64,000 nucleotides of DNA from Haloarcula ordinaria (GTDB lineage Archaea; Halobacteriota; Halobacteria; Halobacteriales; Haloarculaceae), in the NCBI RefSeq assembly GCF_029338275.1, contig NZ_CP119789.1, forward strand, positions 1,178,001 through 1,242,000, written 5' to 3'. How positions within the stretch are numbered: the stretch's first letter is position 1; every line of letters begins with the position of its first letter. A program made the translations under genes and the position numbers. The notes under the pieces are model-generated. The model saw only the letters and a program-made list of their open reading frames with translations. It was not told the origin of the DNA and did not search any database. This document shows positions 7,633 through 15,248 of this stretch, piece by piece.

Positions 7633-8781
7633 ATGCCGCATGTCAGCAGGAGGCAGTACATCAAGAGCGTAGGTGTTGCAAGTAGCGTCGTCGCTCTAGC
7701 CGGATGCAGCGGGGGCGACGGCGGCGGTGGTGAGGGCGACGGTAGCAGTGGCGACGGGAACAGTGGCGGCTCGCAGGACGGTACGTCCACGTCAGGCGCC
7801 GGGGGCAACACGTACAAAATGGACGTCGCGACGGCCTACAAGATCGGCACGACCAAGGAATATCCCGTCATGCAACAGGCGTTCAAGAAGAACGTCGAAG
7901 AAGCCAGTGACGGGCAGATTGAGGTTAAGCTCCATCCCAACGGGGTGCTCGGAGCAGGGACCCAGCTCGCCGAGAAGGTCCAGTCAGGGACGGTCCAGGC
8001 CGCCCAGTTCTCCTTCTCGAACTTCTCGCCGTACGCGTCGGCAGTCGATCTGGTCAACCTGCCGTACTTCGCCGGCAACAATCAGCAGTTCGTGAACCTC
8101 GTCACGAGCGACACCTGGGAGACAAACGTTCACGAGAAGGTCCGTTCCAACGGGTTCGAACCACTGTTCTACCTCGTCATCGATCCGCGAGCGCTCGGTG
8201 TCGGGAAGGGCGCAGGCCAAGTGATGACGCCGTCGGACATGAAGGGCTACAAACACCGCATTCCAGGATCACAGATACTCGAGGAAGCGTGGAAGATGGC
8301 CGGTGCGAATCCGACGCCAATCGCGTGGGGCGAGACGCCATCCGCAATTGAAGAGGGCGTGGCAGATTCGCTCCACGTCTCTATCGAAGCCTTCGTGACG
8401 TTCGGGTTCACCGACCTCGTCTCGCACATCACCCGGATCAATATGGTGGAGGACGCGCAGGTGTACGCGATGAACAAGCAATGGTACGACGACCTACCAA
8501 GCAACCTGCAGTCGTCGGTCGACGAGGCCGCCGACAAGACGTTCCGGCAGAACCTCAAGCAGGTTCCGAAATCGCGCGAGAACTCGATGGCGAAACTCGA
8601 GGAAGCCGGCGTCAAGGTCCATGACCCCTCTGACTCACAGCTGCAAGAGTGGAAGGACACCGTCGGCTACCAGCGCTCGGAGTGGGATAGCTGGAAGAAG
8701 GAACTCGCTGGTGACATGGAGACTTTCAAACAACTCGAGAAGGCCACGACCCAGCAAAGCGAGTTCGAAGTCCCGAACTGA
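7633..8781 (+). CDS. TRAP transporter substrate-binding lipoprotein (DctP family, HpsK/L/M-type system)
   Basis: A 382-residue extracytoplasmic receptor. The N terminus carries a Tat signal and lipobox ('SRRQYIKSVG ... ALAGCSGG'), followed by a Gly/Ser/Asp-rich linker of about 40 residues and a DctP-type domain ('NPTPIAWGETPSAIEEGVAD' is the typical ligand-helix region with the conserved Arg-containing hinge upstream). It forms an operon with the two membrane subunits. The family binds organic acids and sulfonates at low concentration; with the surrounding genes, DHPS or sulfolactate is the likely ligand. That substrate is inferred from context. Confidence 0.88.
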   Translation: MPHVSRRQYIKSVGVASSVVALAGCSGGDGGGGEGDGSSGDGNSGGSQDGTSTSGAGGNTYKMDVATAYKIGTTKEYPVMQQAFKKNVEEASDGQIEVKLHPNGVLGAGTQLAEKVQSGTVQAAQFSFSNFSPYASAVDLVNLPYFAGNNQQFVNLVTSDTWETNVHEKVRSNGFEPLFYLVIDPRALGVGKGAGQVMTPSDMKGYKHRIPGSQILEEAWKMAGANPTPIAWGETPSAIEEGVADSLHVSIEAFVTFGFTDLVSHITRINMVEDAQVYAMNKQWYDDLPSNLQSSVDEAADKTFRQNLKQVPKSRENSMAKLEEAGVKVHDPSDSQLQEWKDTVGYQRSEWDSWKKELAGDMETFKQLEKATTQQSEFEVPN

Positions 8782-8822
8782 GCGCCAACACAGATTTTCA
8801 CACTCCGAGCAGTCTCACTATC

Positions 8823-9389
8823 ATGATGAACAACATCCCGATCAACGTTACCGATAACAGCATCGTCGAGCGGACAACACCAGTGCTCCGTCTATTAAAC
8901 GAGAACCTCGAACGCTATCTCCTGCTCTCGATCTACGTCTACATCATCTCGATAATCGGGGTCGAGGTCTTTCGCCGGTTCCTCCTCGACAACGCCAGCC
9001 TCTGGGGTGAGGAGACTGCTCGGTTCATGTTCATCTATCTGACGTGGATCGGCGCCAGCTGGGGCGTCCACAAGCGCCTCCACATTCGGATCGACATCCT
9101 CCACCAGTACATCTCAGAGCGCGCGACGGGTTTCCTTTACATCCTCGGAGACCTGGTCATGCTCGCCTTCGTCGTCGTTGCGGTTCAATGGACCATCCCA
9201 CAGCTCCAGACGTTACTGGAGTTCGGGGCCGTCACTTCAGCGCTCCGGGTCAACAAGATATTCTTCCAGATGGCGATCCCGATCGGGATGGGACTGATGA
9301 CGGTCCGCATCTTGCAGGCGCTATATCGTGACGTACAGGACGTCCGCGCCGGCCGCGCCGTCTACAAGGGGGAACAGCTGTTCGCGTAA
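8823..9389 (+). CDS. TRAP transporter small membrane subunit (DctQ family)
   Basis: A 188-residue protein with four predicted membrane helices and the DctQ motif 'LWGEETARFMFIYLTWIGAS' in the second helix region. Two ATGs (8823, 8826) are possible starts. It follows the binding protein by 41 bases and precedes the large subunit by 2 bases, so it is cotranscribed. It bridges the receptor and the DctM channel in sodium-driven uptake. Confidence 0.88.
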   Translation: MMNNIPINVTDNSIVERTTPVLRLLNENLERYLLLSIYVYIISIIGVEVFRRFLLDNASLWGEETARFMFIYLTWIGASWGVHKRLHIRIDILHQYISERATGFLYILGDLVMLAFVVVAVQWTIPQLQTLLEFGAVTSALRVNKIFFQMAIPIGMGLMTVRILQALYRDVQDVRAGRAVYKGEQLFA

Positions 9390-9391
9390 CC

Positions 9392-10666
9392 ATGGTCTCG
9401 ACAGCTGTCATCGGTATCCTGATCCTCACCGCGGTGCTGATCCTCATCGGGATCCCTATCTTCGCCTCTCTTGGTATCGGGAGTTATCTGCTCCTGGACG
9501 TGACGAACGTGCTGCCAAAGACCCTGTTCGGTCAGACCCTGTTCACGGGCCTCGACGCATTCGCGCTCATCGCGGTGCCGCTGTTCATCCTCACCGGCGA
9601 CGCCATCGTCGAGACAGGGCTCTCACACAAGCTGTTGAACTTCACCGAGAGCGTCTTCGGTGGCTTCCGGACCGGAATGGGAACGGCCACGTTGTTCGGC
9701 TGTGGCCTGTTTGCGGCCATCAGCGGCTCCAACGCGTCGGACGCGGCAGCGCTCGGTCGTATCACGCTCGACCGACTCGAGGACCGTGGATACCCGCGGC
9801 CCTACGGCTGTTCGATCGTGGCCAGCGGTGCGTCAACTGGTATTCTCATCCCTCCGAGCATCTCCTATATCATCGTCGGGCTGGTCTTCGGGATTTCCGC
9901 GTCCACCCTGTTCCTGGCGGCGCTCATCCCAGGTGTGGCGATTTTGCTGGGGATGGTCGTGATGAATATCCTGGTCAACAGACGGAAGGGGTACGAAACG
10001 GGGACTGAGCACCCGGAAGTGTCGGAAGTTGGGTGGAGTCTCTGGGATGCGAAATACGGTCTGTTGATCCCCTTCATCATCCTCGGCGGCATCTACAGCG
10101 GGACGTTCACGCCAACGGAAGCTTCGGCGGTCGCCGTCATCACGACGATCCTGATCGGCATCGGCATCCAAACCCTCTCGCTCCCCCAGTTCCCGGAGAT
10201 GTTGGAGCGAAGCGCGCTCGTCAACGGCGTGATCTCGCCGATCATCGCGATCGCCCTGCTGTTCAGTCAGGCGCTCTCGGCACTCGGGATTCCGGAAGCG
10301 CTCGTGAGTGCAATCATCGGGACGACCAGCAACTTCTACCTCGTGACGATAATCATGATCGTCTTCCTGTTCGTCGCGGGGGCGATCATGGAAACGACGC
10401 CGAACATCCTCGTACTCGGCCCGTTGCTGTTGCCGGTCGCCCAGCGGGTCGGGATGCATCCGGTCCACTTCAGCGTGTTCTTCATCTCGGCATTGGCTGT
10501 CGGGTTCATCACGCCACCAATCGGCCTCAACCTGTACGTGATGTCCGGCGTCAGTGGGGAGTCCATCACCGACATCGCGAAGACCGCCGTGCCGTTCATG
10601 ATCGCCATGCTGGCGATCATCCTGTTGATCGCGTGGATCCCCGTGCTCTCCATGTGGGGAATCTAG
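9392..10666 (+). CDS. TRAP transporter large membrane subunit (DctM family)
   Basis: A 424-residue polytopic permease with about 12-13 helices. Characteristic stretches: 'GLDAFALIAVPLFILTGD', 'CGLFAAISGSNASDAAALG', 'STGILIPPSISYIIVG', 'GTFTPTEASAVAVI', 'VGFITPPIGLNLYVMSG'. It is the sodium-coupled transport subunit completing a three-component TRAP system that brings the anionic substrate into the cytoplasm for the dehydrogenase and lyase encoded upstream. Confidence 0.9.
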   Translation: MVSTAVIGILILTAVLILIGIPIFASLGIGSYLLLDVTNVLPKTLFGQTLFTGLDAFALIAVPLFILTGDAIVETGLSHKLLNFTESVFGGFRTGMGTATLFGCGLFAAISGSNASDAAALGRITLDRLEDRGYPRPYGCSIVASGASTGILIPPSISYIIVGLVFGISASTLFLAALIPGVAILLGMVVMNILVNRRKGYETGTEHPEVSEVGWSLWDAKYGLLIPFIILGGIYSGTFTPTEASAVAVITTILIGIGIQTLSLPQFPEMLERSALVNGVISPIIAIALLFSQALSALGIPEALVSAIIGTTSNFYLVTIIMIVFLFVAGAIMETTPNILVLGPLLLPVAQRVGMHPVHFSVFFISALAVGFITPPIGLNLYVMSGVSGESITDIAKTAVPFMIAMLAIILLIAWIPVLSMWGI

Positions 10667-10725
10667 CACCGCTCGACGGCATTTGCAGGCAGTACAGTCG
10701 GGGGCCTCCACCGAACCAGTACTTT

Positions 10726-10735
10726 TTTATATTTG
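10726..10735 (+). promoter_or_regulatory. TATA box before the small membrane protein
   Basis: An AT-rich element with core TTTATATTT, about 25 bases before the ATG at 10755. It suggests an own promoter and favours the internal ATG as start. Confidence 0.5.
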
Positions 10736-10754
10736 ATTGGTAAAGATGTTCGTG

Positions 10755-11036
10755 ATGGTAGATACCAATACGCTCGCCAAATTCGGTCGGTATCTGAGCG
10801 GCGTGCTCGTGGTGGTCTTCGTCGTAAATCTCCTCCTCGATTCACAGGTGATCCCGATCGTGGACATCGAGCCGTTCCTCGACGGCGTCGCACAGTTTCT
10901 CGTCTTGCTCGCGGCGTCTGCGCTGATCTCGATCGAGTTCATCCTCGCTGATCTGCACTCCCGGTCCGAAGAGTCCCACGACGTAGAGAGTGAGCCACAG
11001 CCCGAGTCGACTGTCGATGCGACCGCCGATACCTGA
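10755..11036 (+). CDS. Small two-helix membrane protein
   Basis: 93 residues if translation begins at ATG 10755 (an in-frame ATG at 10746 would add three). Two hydrophobic segments ('YLSGVLVVVFVVNLLL' and 'FLVLLAASALISIEFILADL') are followed by an acidic, Ser/Pro-rich tail. No family was recognised. It follows the TRAP permease by about 90 bases and closes the catabolic island, so it may be a membrane accessory; the function is unknown. Confidence 0.6.
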   Translation: MVDTNTLAKFGRYLSGVLVVVFVVNLLLDSQVIPIVDIEPFLDGVAQFLVLLAASALISIEFILADLHSRSEESHDVESEPQPESTVDATADT

Positions 11037-11354
11037 TTTGGAACCATAAACATCAACCTGTCCCTTTACAGAGACAAATGGACTCTGTATAATATAGATT
11101 TGGTCAGATATGTCGATTCAAGGTATATATTAGTACCATCTAATAACGCCTTCGGAAAAACAGTCTCATATATCGAACATTAGGCCGAACAACAGCTCAG
11201 AGTTCACTAGACCATGCTTATCTCAGGGAAGGATGTGACAGAACCGTGTACGAACAGATGTGCTCGTTCACTGGCTGATTGGGTCGTAATTTCACTGGGC
11301 GGTAGATGGGGTCCTAGGGAAATAAAGAAGATATAGCATGCTGCTGACTACACT

Positions 11355-11381
11355 CCCCTGTATCTCGCACACCGGTACTGA
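11355..11381 (+). repeat. 27-base repeat, right copy
   Basis: Same orientation and 26 of 27 bases identical to 540-566. The flanks diverge. Together the pair brackets the DHPS-type gene cluster. Confidence 0.6.
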
Positions 11382-11516
11382 CAGATACGGGATACACTCT
11401 CGATCTGTGGAAGTGATTACTGACTCGACGCTCGCGGCGACACGATCGTCACCCCGCAGTCCCCGACTAACTGTACTTCGCGAAGACACTCCGCTGGAAG
11501 TGAATTACCCTCATGG

Positions 11517-11524
11517 TTATATAT
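11517..11524 (+). promoter_or_regulatory. TATA box of the E1 operon
   Basis: TTATATAT about 34 bases before the ATG at 11555; predicts a short leader of several bases. Confidence 0.5.
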
Positions 11525-11554
11525 GCGGGATTCCAACAGTAAAGGCGGATTAGC

Positions 11555-12595
11555 ATGGTACCTGTTAGCGACCTACAAGAAATGTATGCCGATATGGTGA
11601 CGGCGCGGCACTACGAAGAGCGCCTGCAGGAGGAGTATCTGGAGGGGAAACAACCGGCCTTCGACATCTCGGCGGGACCGATTCCCGGCGAGTTGCATCT
11701 CGCCGCGGGCCACGAGGCCTCGGGCGCTGGCGTCTGTCAGCACCTCCGGGACGACGATACGGTGACAGCCCCGCACCGACCGCACCACGTCGCCATCGCG
11801 AAGGGGGTCGACCTCAAGCGGATGACCGCAGAGATATTCGGACGCGAGATCGGTCTCGGCAAGGGGAAGGGTGGCCACATGCACCTTTTCGATCCTGAGG
11901 TCAAGTTCGCCTGCAGCGGTATCATTGCCGAGGGCTGTCCGCCTGCTGCCGGCGCAGCTATGGCGGCGAAAAAACGGAACACGGACAGTGTCGCTGTCGC
12001 CTTCCTGGGAGAGGGTGCCATCGACCAGGGCGCGTTCCTCGAGTCGCTGAACCTCGCCGCTGTTCACGACCTGCCGGTCGTCTTTGTCATCGAGGACAAC
12101 GACTGGGCCATCAGCATGCCCAAGGAGCGAGTGACCGACGTTCAGGACGGATCACAGCGCGCGAAGGGGTTCGACATGCCCGGCGTCCGTGTCGATAGCG
12201 ACGATGCCGTCGCGGTCTACGAGGCCGCCGGTGAGGCCATCGGTCGGGCCCGTGACCGGAACGGGCCGTCGGTGCTGGAACTCCAGGTCCACCGCCGCAT
12301 GGGCCACTTCATGGGCGACCCGGAGACCTACCGCTCGGACGAGGACCAGGACGCCGCTCAGGCACGGGACTCCATCGAGCGCCTGGCCGAGACGCTTCGG
12401 GGGCACGGTGTCGACGATGCGACCATCGACTCGCTGCGCGAGGCGGCACACGACCGCGTCGAGGAGGCAATCGAGTGGGCGAAAGAGCAGCCCCAGCCCG
12501 AGCCCGAGGCAGCACACGAGGACGTGTGGGTGAACCCACCCAGTGGGGTGACGGACACAGAGCCGGAGTACGATCTCGCAGGAGGTGACGACTGA
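11555..12595 (+). CDS. TPP-dependent 2-oxoacid/acetoin dehydrogenase E1 component, alpha subunit
   Basis: A 346-residue E1 alpha. It shows 'GHEASGAGVCQHLRDDD', 'GKGKGGHMHLFDP', the thiamine-diphosphate motif start 'GEGAIDQGAFLESLNLAAVH' with 'IEDNDWAIS', and 'HRRMGHFMGDPETYRS'. The pattern resembles acetoin dehydrogenase and branched-chain E1 alpha. Its stop overlaps the beta-subunit ATG, so the two are coupled. The operon ends with a lone lipoyl protein and lacks E2 and E3. The true 2-oxo substrate (pyruvate, acetoin, branched-chain) is not decidable here. Confidence 0.88.
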   Translation: MVPVSDLQEMYADMVTARHYEERLQEEYLEGKQPAFDISAGPIPGELHLAAGHEASGAGVCQHLRDDDTVTAPHRPHHVAIAKGVDLKRMTAEIFGREIGLGKGKGGHMHLFDPEVKFACSGIIAEGCPPAAGAAMAAKKRNTDSVAVAFLGEGAIDQGAFLESLNLAAVHDLPVVFVIEDNDWAISMPKERVTDVQDGSQRAKGFDMPGVRVDSDDAVAVYEAAGEAIGRARDRNGPSVLELQVHRRMGHFMGDPETYRSDEDQDAAQARDSIERLAETLRGHGVDDATIDSLREAAHDRVEEAIEWAKEQPQPEPEAAHEDVWVNPPSGVTDTEPEYDLAGGDD

Positions 12596-13614
12596 TGTCG
12601 AAGCAGAGCCAGCGGGTCGAGCGCGACCTGACGATGAGCCGGGGGATGGTGGAGGCCATCGCCCACGAGATGCGTGAGAACGACGAGGTGTTCTACATGG
12701 GCGAGGACGTCGCCGACTACGGCGGCATCTTCGACTCCACCCAGGGCCTCCTCGACGAGTTCGGCTACGACCGAATCATGGACGTCCCCATCAGCGAGAC
12801 GGCCTACCTCGGCGCGGCGGTCGGTGCCGCCCAGGAGGGGATGCGGCCCATCGCGGAGCTGATGTTCGTCGATTTCTTCGGCGTCGCGATGGACCAGATC
12901 TACAACCAGATGGCGAAGAACACCTACATGAGCGGCGGGAACGTCTCGGTCCCGATGGTGCTGACCGCCGCGGTCGGCGGCACCTACAACGACGCCGCCC
13001 AGCACTCCCAGACGCTGTACGGGACCTTCGCGCACGTCCCCGGCATCAAGGTAGTCGTCCCGTCGACGGCCTACGACGCCAAGGGGCTGATGCACAACGC
13101 CATCCGCGACGACGACCCGGTGCTGTACATGTTCCACAAGCGACTGATGGGCATCGGCTGGATGCCCGCGCCCGACGGTCCGAAGACGCCCGTTCCCGAG
13201 GAAGATTACACTATCCCCTTCGGCAGCGCCGACGTGAAACGCGAGGGCGAGGACGTCACCATCGTCACGCTCGGCCTGCACGTCCATCGTGCACTGGAGG
13301 CGGCCGAGCAACTGGCCGACGACGGTGTCGACGCCGAGGTCGTCGACCTGCGGTCGCTCGTCCCGCTGGACACCGACACCATCGTGGGGTCCGTCGAGAA
13401 GACCGGGCGGCTGGTCGTCGTCGACGAGGACTACCGCTCGTTCGGTGTGACCGGCGAAATCGTCGCCACTGTCGCCGACGAGTCACTCGCCGCTCTCGAC
13501 GCCGTCGAGCGGGTCGCCGTCCCCGACGTCCCGATTCCCTACGCTCGCCCCCTGGAACAGGAGGTCATCCCGGACGTCGACGACATCGCCGCTGCTGTCG
13601 AGCGCACACAGTGA
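12595..13614 (+). CDS. TPP-dependent 2-oxoacid/acetoin dehydrogenase E1 component, beta subunit
   Basis: A 339-residue transketolase-like beta subunit. Motifs: 'GMVEAIAHEMRENDEVFYMG', 'DVPISETAYLGAAVGAAQEG', 'MRPIAELMFVDFFGVAMDQI', 'EVVDLRSLVPLDTDTI', and the C-terminal 'VPDVPIPYARPLEQEVIPD'. It forms the alpha2beta2 E1 with the preceding gene and transfers an acyl group to lipoyl-lysine. The start overlaps the alpha stop (ATGA) and the stop overlaps the lipoyl-protein start (TGATG). Confidence 0.9.
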   Translation: MSKQSQRVERDLTMSRGMVEAIAHEMRENDEVFYMGEDVADYGGIFDSTQGLLDEFGYDRIMDVPISETAYLGAAVGAAQEGMRPIAELMFVDFFGVAMDQIYNQMAKNTYMSGGNVSVPMVLTAAVGGTYNDAAQHSQTLYGTFAHVPGIKVVVPSTAYDAKGLMHNAIRDDDPVLYMFHKRLMGIGWMPAPDGPKTPVPEEDYTIPFGSADVKREGEDVTIVTLGLHVHRALEAAEQLADDGVDAEVVDLRSLVPLDTDTIVGSVEKTGRLVVVDEDYRSFGVTGEIVATVADESLAALDAVERVAVPDVPIPYARPLEQEVIPDVDDIAAAVERTQ

Positions 13615-13871
13615 TGACGGACGGCTCGGACCGCGTGGCGGTCACGCTCGAGGAGTGGCCGGACGACGCGGACAGCGAGGAGGGGGTCGTGGTCAACTGG
13701 TTCGTCCGTGAGGGCGCGGCCGTCGAGGCCTCGGCCAGCCTGTGTGAGGTCCAGATCGAGAAGGTGAGCCTCGACGTCTACGCGCCGGTCGACGGCACCC
13801 TCGTGGAGGTTGTCAAGGCCGAGGACGACGAGTTCGTGCGTGGTGACACCCTGGGGTGGCTGGCGCCGTAG
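13614..13871 (+). CDS. Stand-alone lipoyl-domain protein
   Basis: An 85-residue protein consisting only of a biotinyl/lipoyl attachment domain: 'VVVNWFVREGAAVEASASLC', then the swinging-arm lysine in 'VQIEKVSLDVYAPVDGTL'. ATG 13614 is chosen (GTG 13611 is possible). In normal 2-oxoacid dehydrogenases this domain is the N terminus of E2; here no peripheral-subunit-binding or acyltransferase domain follows before the stop at 13871. It may serve as acyl carrier to an E2 elsewhere, or the E2 may have been lost. Confidence 0.85.
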   Translation: MTDGSDRVAVTLEEWPDDADSEEGVVVNWFVREGAAVEASASLCEVQIEKVSLDVYAPVDGTLVEVVKAEDDEFVRGDTLGWLAP

Positions 13872-13976
13872 CGACGCCGAACCTGCGAAGCGACCAGTCC
13901 ACGAGGACTGCTCGCTGGCGCCGGGACGAAAGACTATGTCAACTCGCCTTCGGGAGCGCTACTAAGCCGGTCGCTT

Positions 13977-14765
13977 TCAGTAATCCGGAAGCGGCGCTGG
14001 TCCACCGCGCTCCCGGAACGCCACCTCGTCAGCGAGGTCGCGCATGAACGGATGCACAGTATTCGCCATGAAGATGACCGGCTGGTCCGTCGCGAGCAGG
14101 CGATCGAGCACCTCGCTTGCGCTCGTCGCGTCGGTATCGTGCGCTGTCGCCGGAACGTCGACGCGCCGCGCGAAGACACCGGTGTACGACCCGCCGACGT
14201 GGAGGCGGTCGATGAGCCCGCGGTCGGCGAGGATGTTGATGTACTCGACGAACGACGCAGTCCGACCACGGCGGTCGTGACGGAGGAACACGAACGGACA
14301 GACCAGTTCGGCGTCGTCCCCCGTCCCGACCAGCTGCCGCCGGAACAGCTCAGTGCTCTCGATCTCGTTGACCTTGGCCCCGTTGAACACGCGACCCCCG
14401 GGGAGGTCGACCCATTCGGGCTGGATGGTATCGAGCATCCGCTGGAGTTCGGCGTCCGGGAGGGGCGGCTCGTCGAGGTGTGTCAGAATGTGGTTCAGCG
14501 CGTGCACTGTCTCGGCACCGATGAGGTCACGATGGTGGTCGGGGACGTCGACCTGCTCTATCGTGGCGCCTCGTGCCTCGACCTCCTCCGTGAGGTACTC
14601 GTGGATGACACCGTGTTGTTCGGCGTTGATGACGTGACACCCCTCCGGTACGGACCGGGCGAACGAGCGAGCGATGGTCTGTCGCCGCTTGCCCAACGTG
14701 TCGTTGTGGTCCTGTCGGACGTTACAGAACAACAGGATATCTGGTTTGAGAAACTGCTGGTAACC
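13977..14765 (-). pseudogene. CapB/PgsB-like Mur-ligase-family gene, 5' truncated
   Basis: On the minus strand the frame resembles the C-terminal two-thirds of poly-gamma-glutamate synthase CapB: 'FLKPDILLFCNVRQDHNDTL' (CapB: KPDI..ITNVR.DH), then 'FNGAKVNEIESTEL' and 'PFVFLRHDRRGRTASFVEYI'. The N-terminal Mur-ligase ATP-binding part, with its glycine-rich loop, is missing. Homology stops at about 14765, exactly where an OsmC-like gene begins on the other strand. The open frame continues to 14975 only as the shadow of OsmC. No capC lies downstream. Interpreted as a deletion remnant. Confidence 0.6.
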
Positions 14766-15032
14766 AACTACGCGTCCTGTTTCATCCCGGCACTGCGCGT
14801 CAGTGCCCGTGAGAACGGCATCGACGACCTCGGCCAGGTCAGAATCGAAGTGGCGGCCACGCTCGACGAGAACGACGACCTGTCCAGTATCAGCTTCGAC
14901 CTCCACGTCGAGGCGACACTCGGCGAGCAGGCCGACGCCATCGTCGAGTACGCACAAGACATCTGCCACGTTCAATCGGCGTTACGTGAGGGGTTACACG
15001 CCGACGTCTCAGTCACCGACGGCGCGTTCTGA
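14754..15032 (+). pseudogene. OsmC-family protein, 5' truncated
   Basis: From 14754 to the stop at 15030-15032 the plus strand encodes about 92 residues matching the C-terminal two-thirds of haloarchaeal OsmC/Ohr peroxidases. Both family cysteines are visible: 'LLVTNYASCFIPALRVSA' and 'AQDICHVQSALREGLHADVS'. The N-terminal strand region is absent because the frame runs straight into the antisense of the CapB-like gene. There is no own start or promoter, so it is very probably non-functional. Confidence 0.65.
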
Positions 15033-15248
15033 CGGTCGCACTACCCGCCGGACTGTACCCGCAGAACCTACTGACGGGGAGTTCGAGACCCGAACTGCGC
15101 GGCTCCGCGACGGTGGTGACGGACGCATCTCGTCGTGAACCGCGACGTCACTGCTCACTGTTCTACGGTGCGGCCCTCCGACTGAGCAACGTGGTCTGGA
15201 CTCTGGGTCTGCACGGCCTGGCGTCTCGACTCTCGCCCCTTCGACTGC

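Larger units (their letters stand above)
11037..11554. other. Intergenic region, AT-rich, with right copy of the 27-base repeat
   Basis: 518 bases without a supported gene. The first 130 bases are AT-rich, mirroring the left side of the island. It contains the second repeat copy at 11355-11381 and, at its end, the promoter of the E1 operon (TTATATAT at 11517-11524). Confidence 0.5.

Noticed and set aside
13977..14975. An intact 332-codon minus-strand gene
   Set aside because: The N-terminal 70 codons are the antisense of an OsmC-like sequence, so the frame is a composite of relic and shadow.
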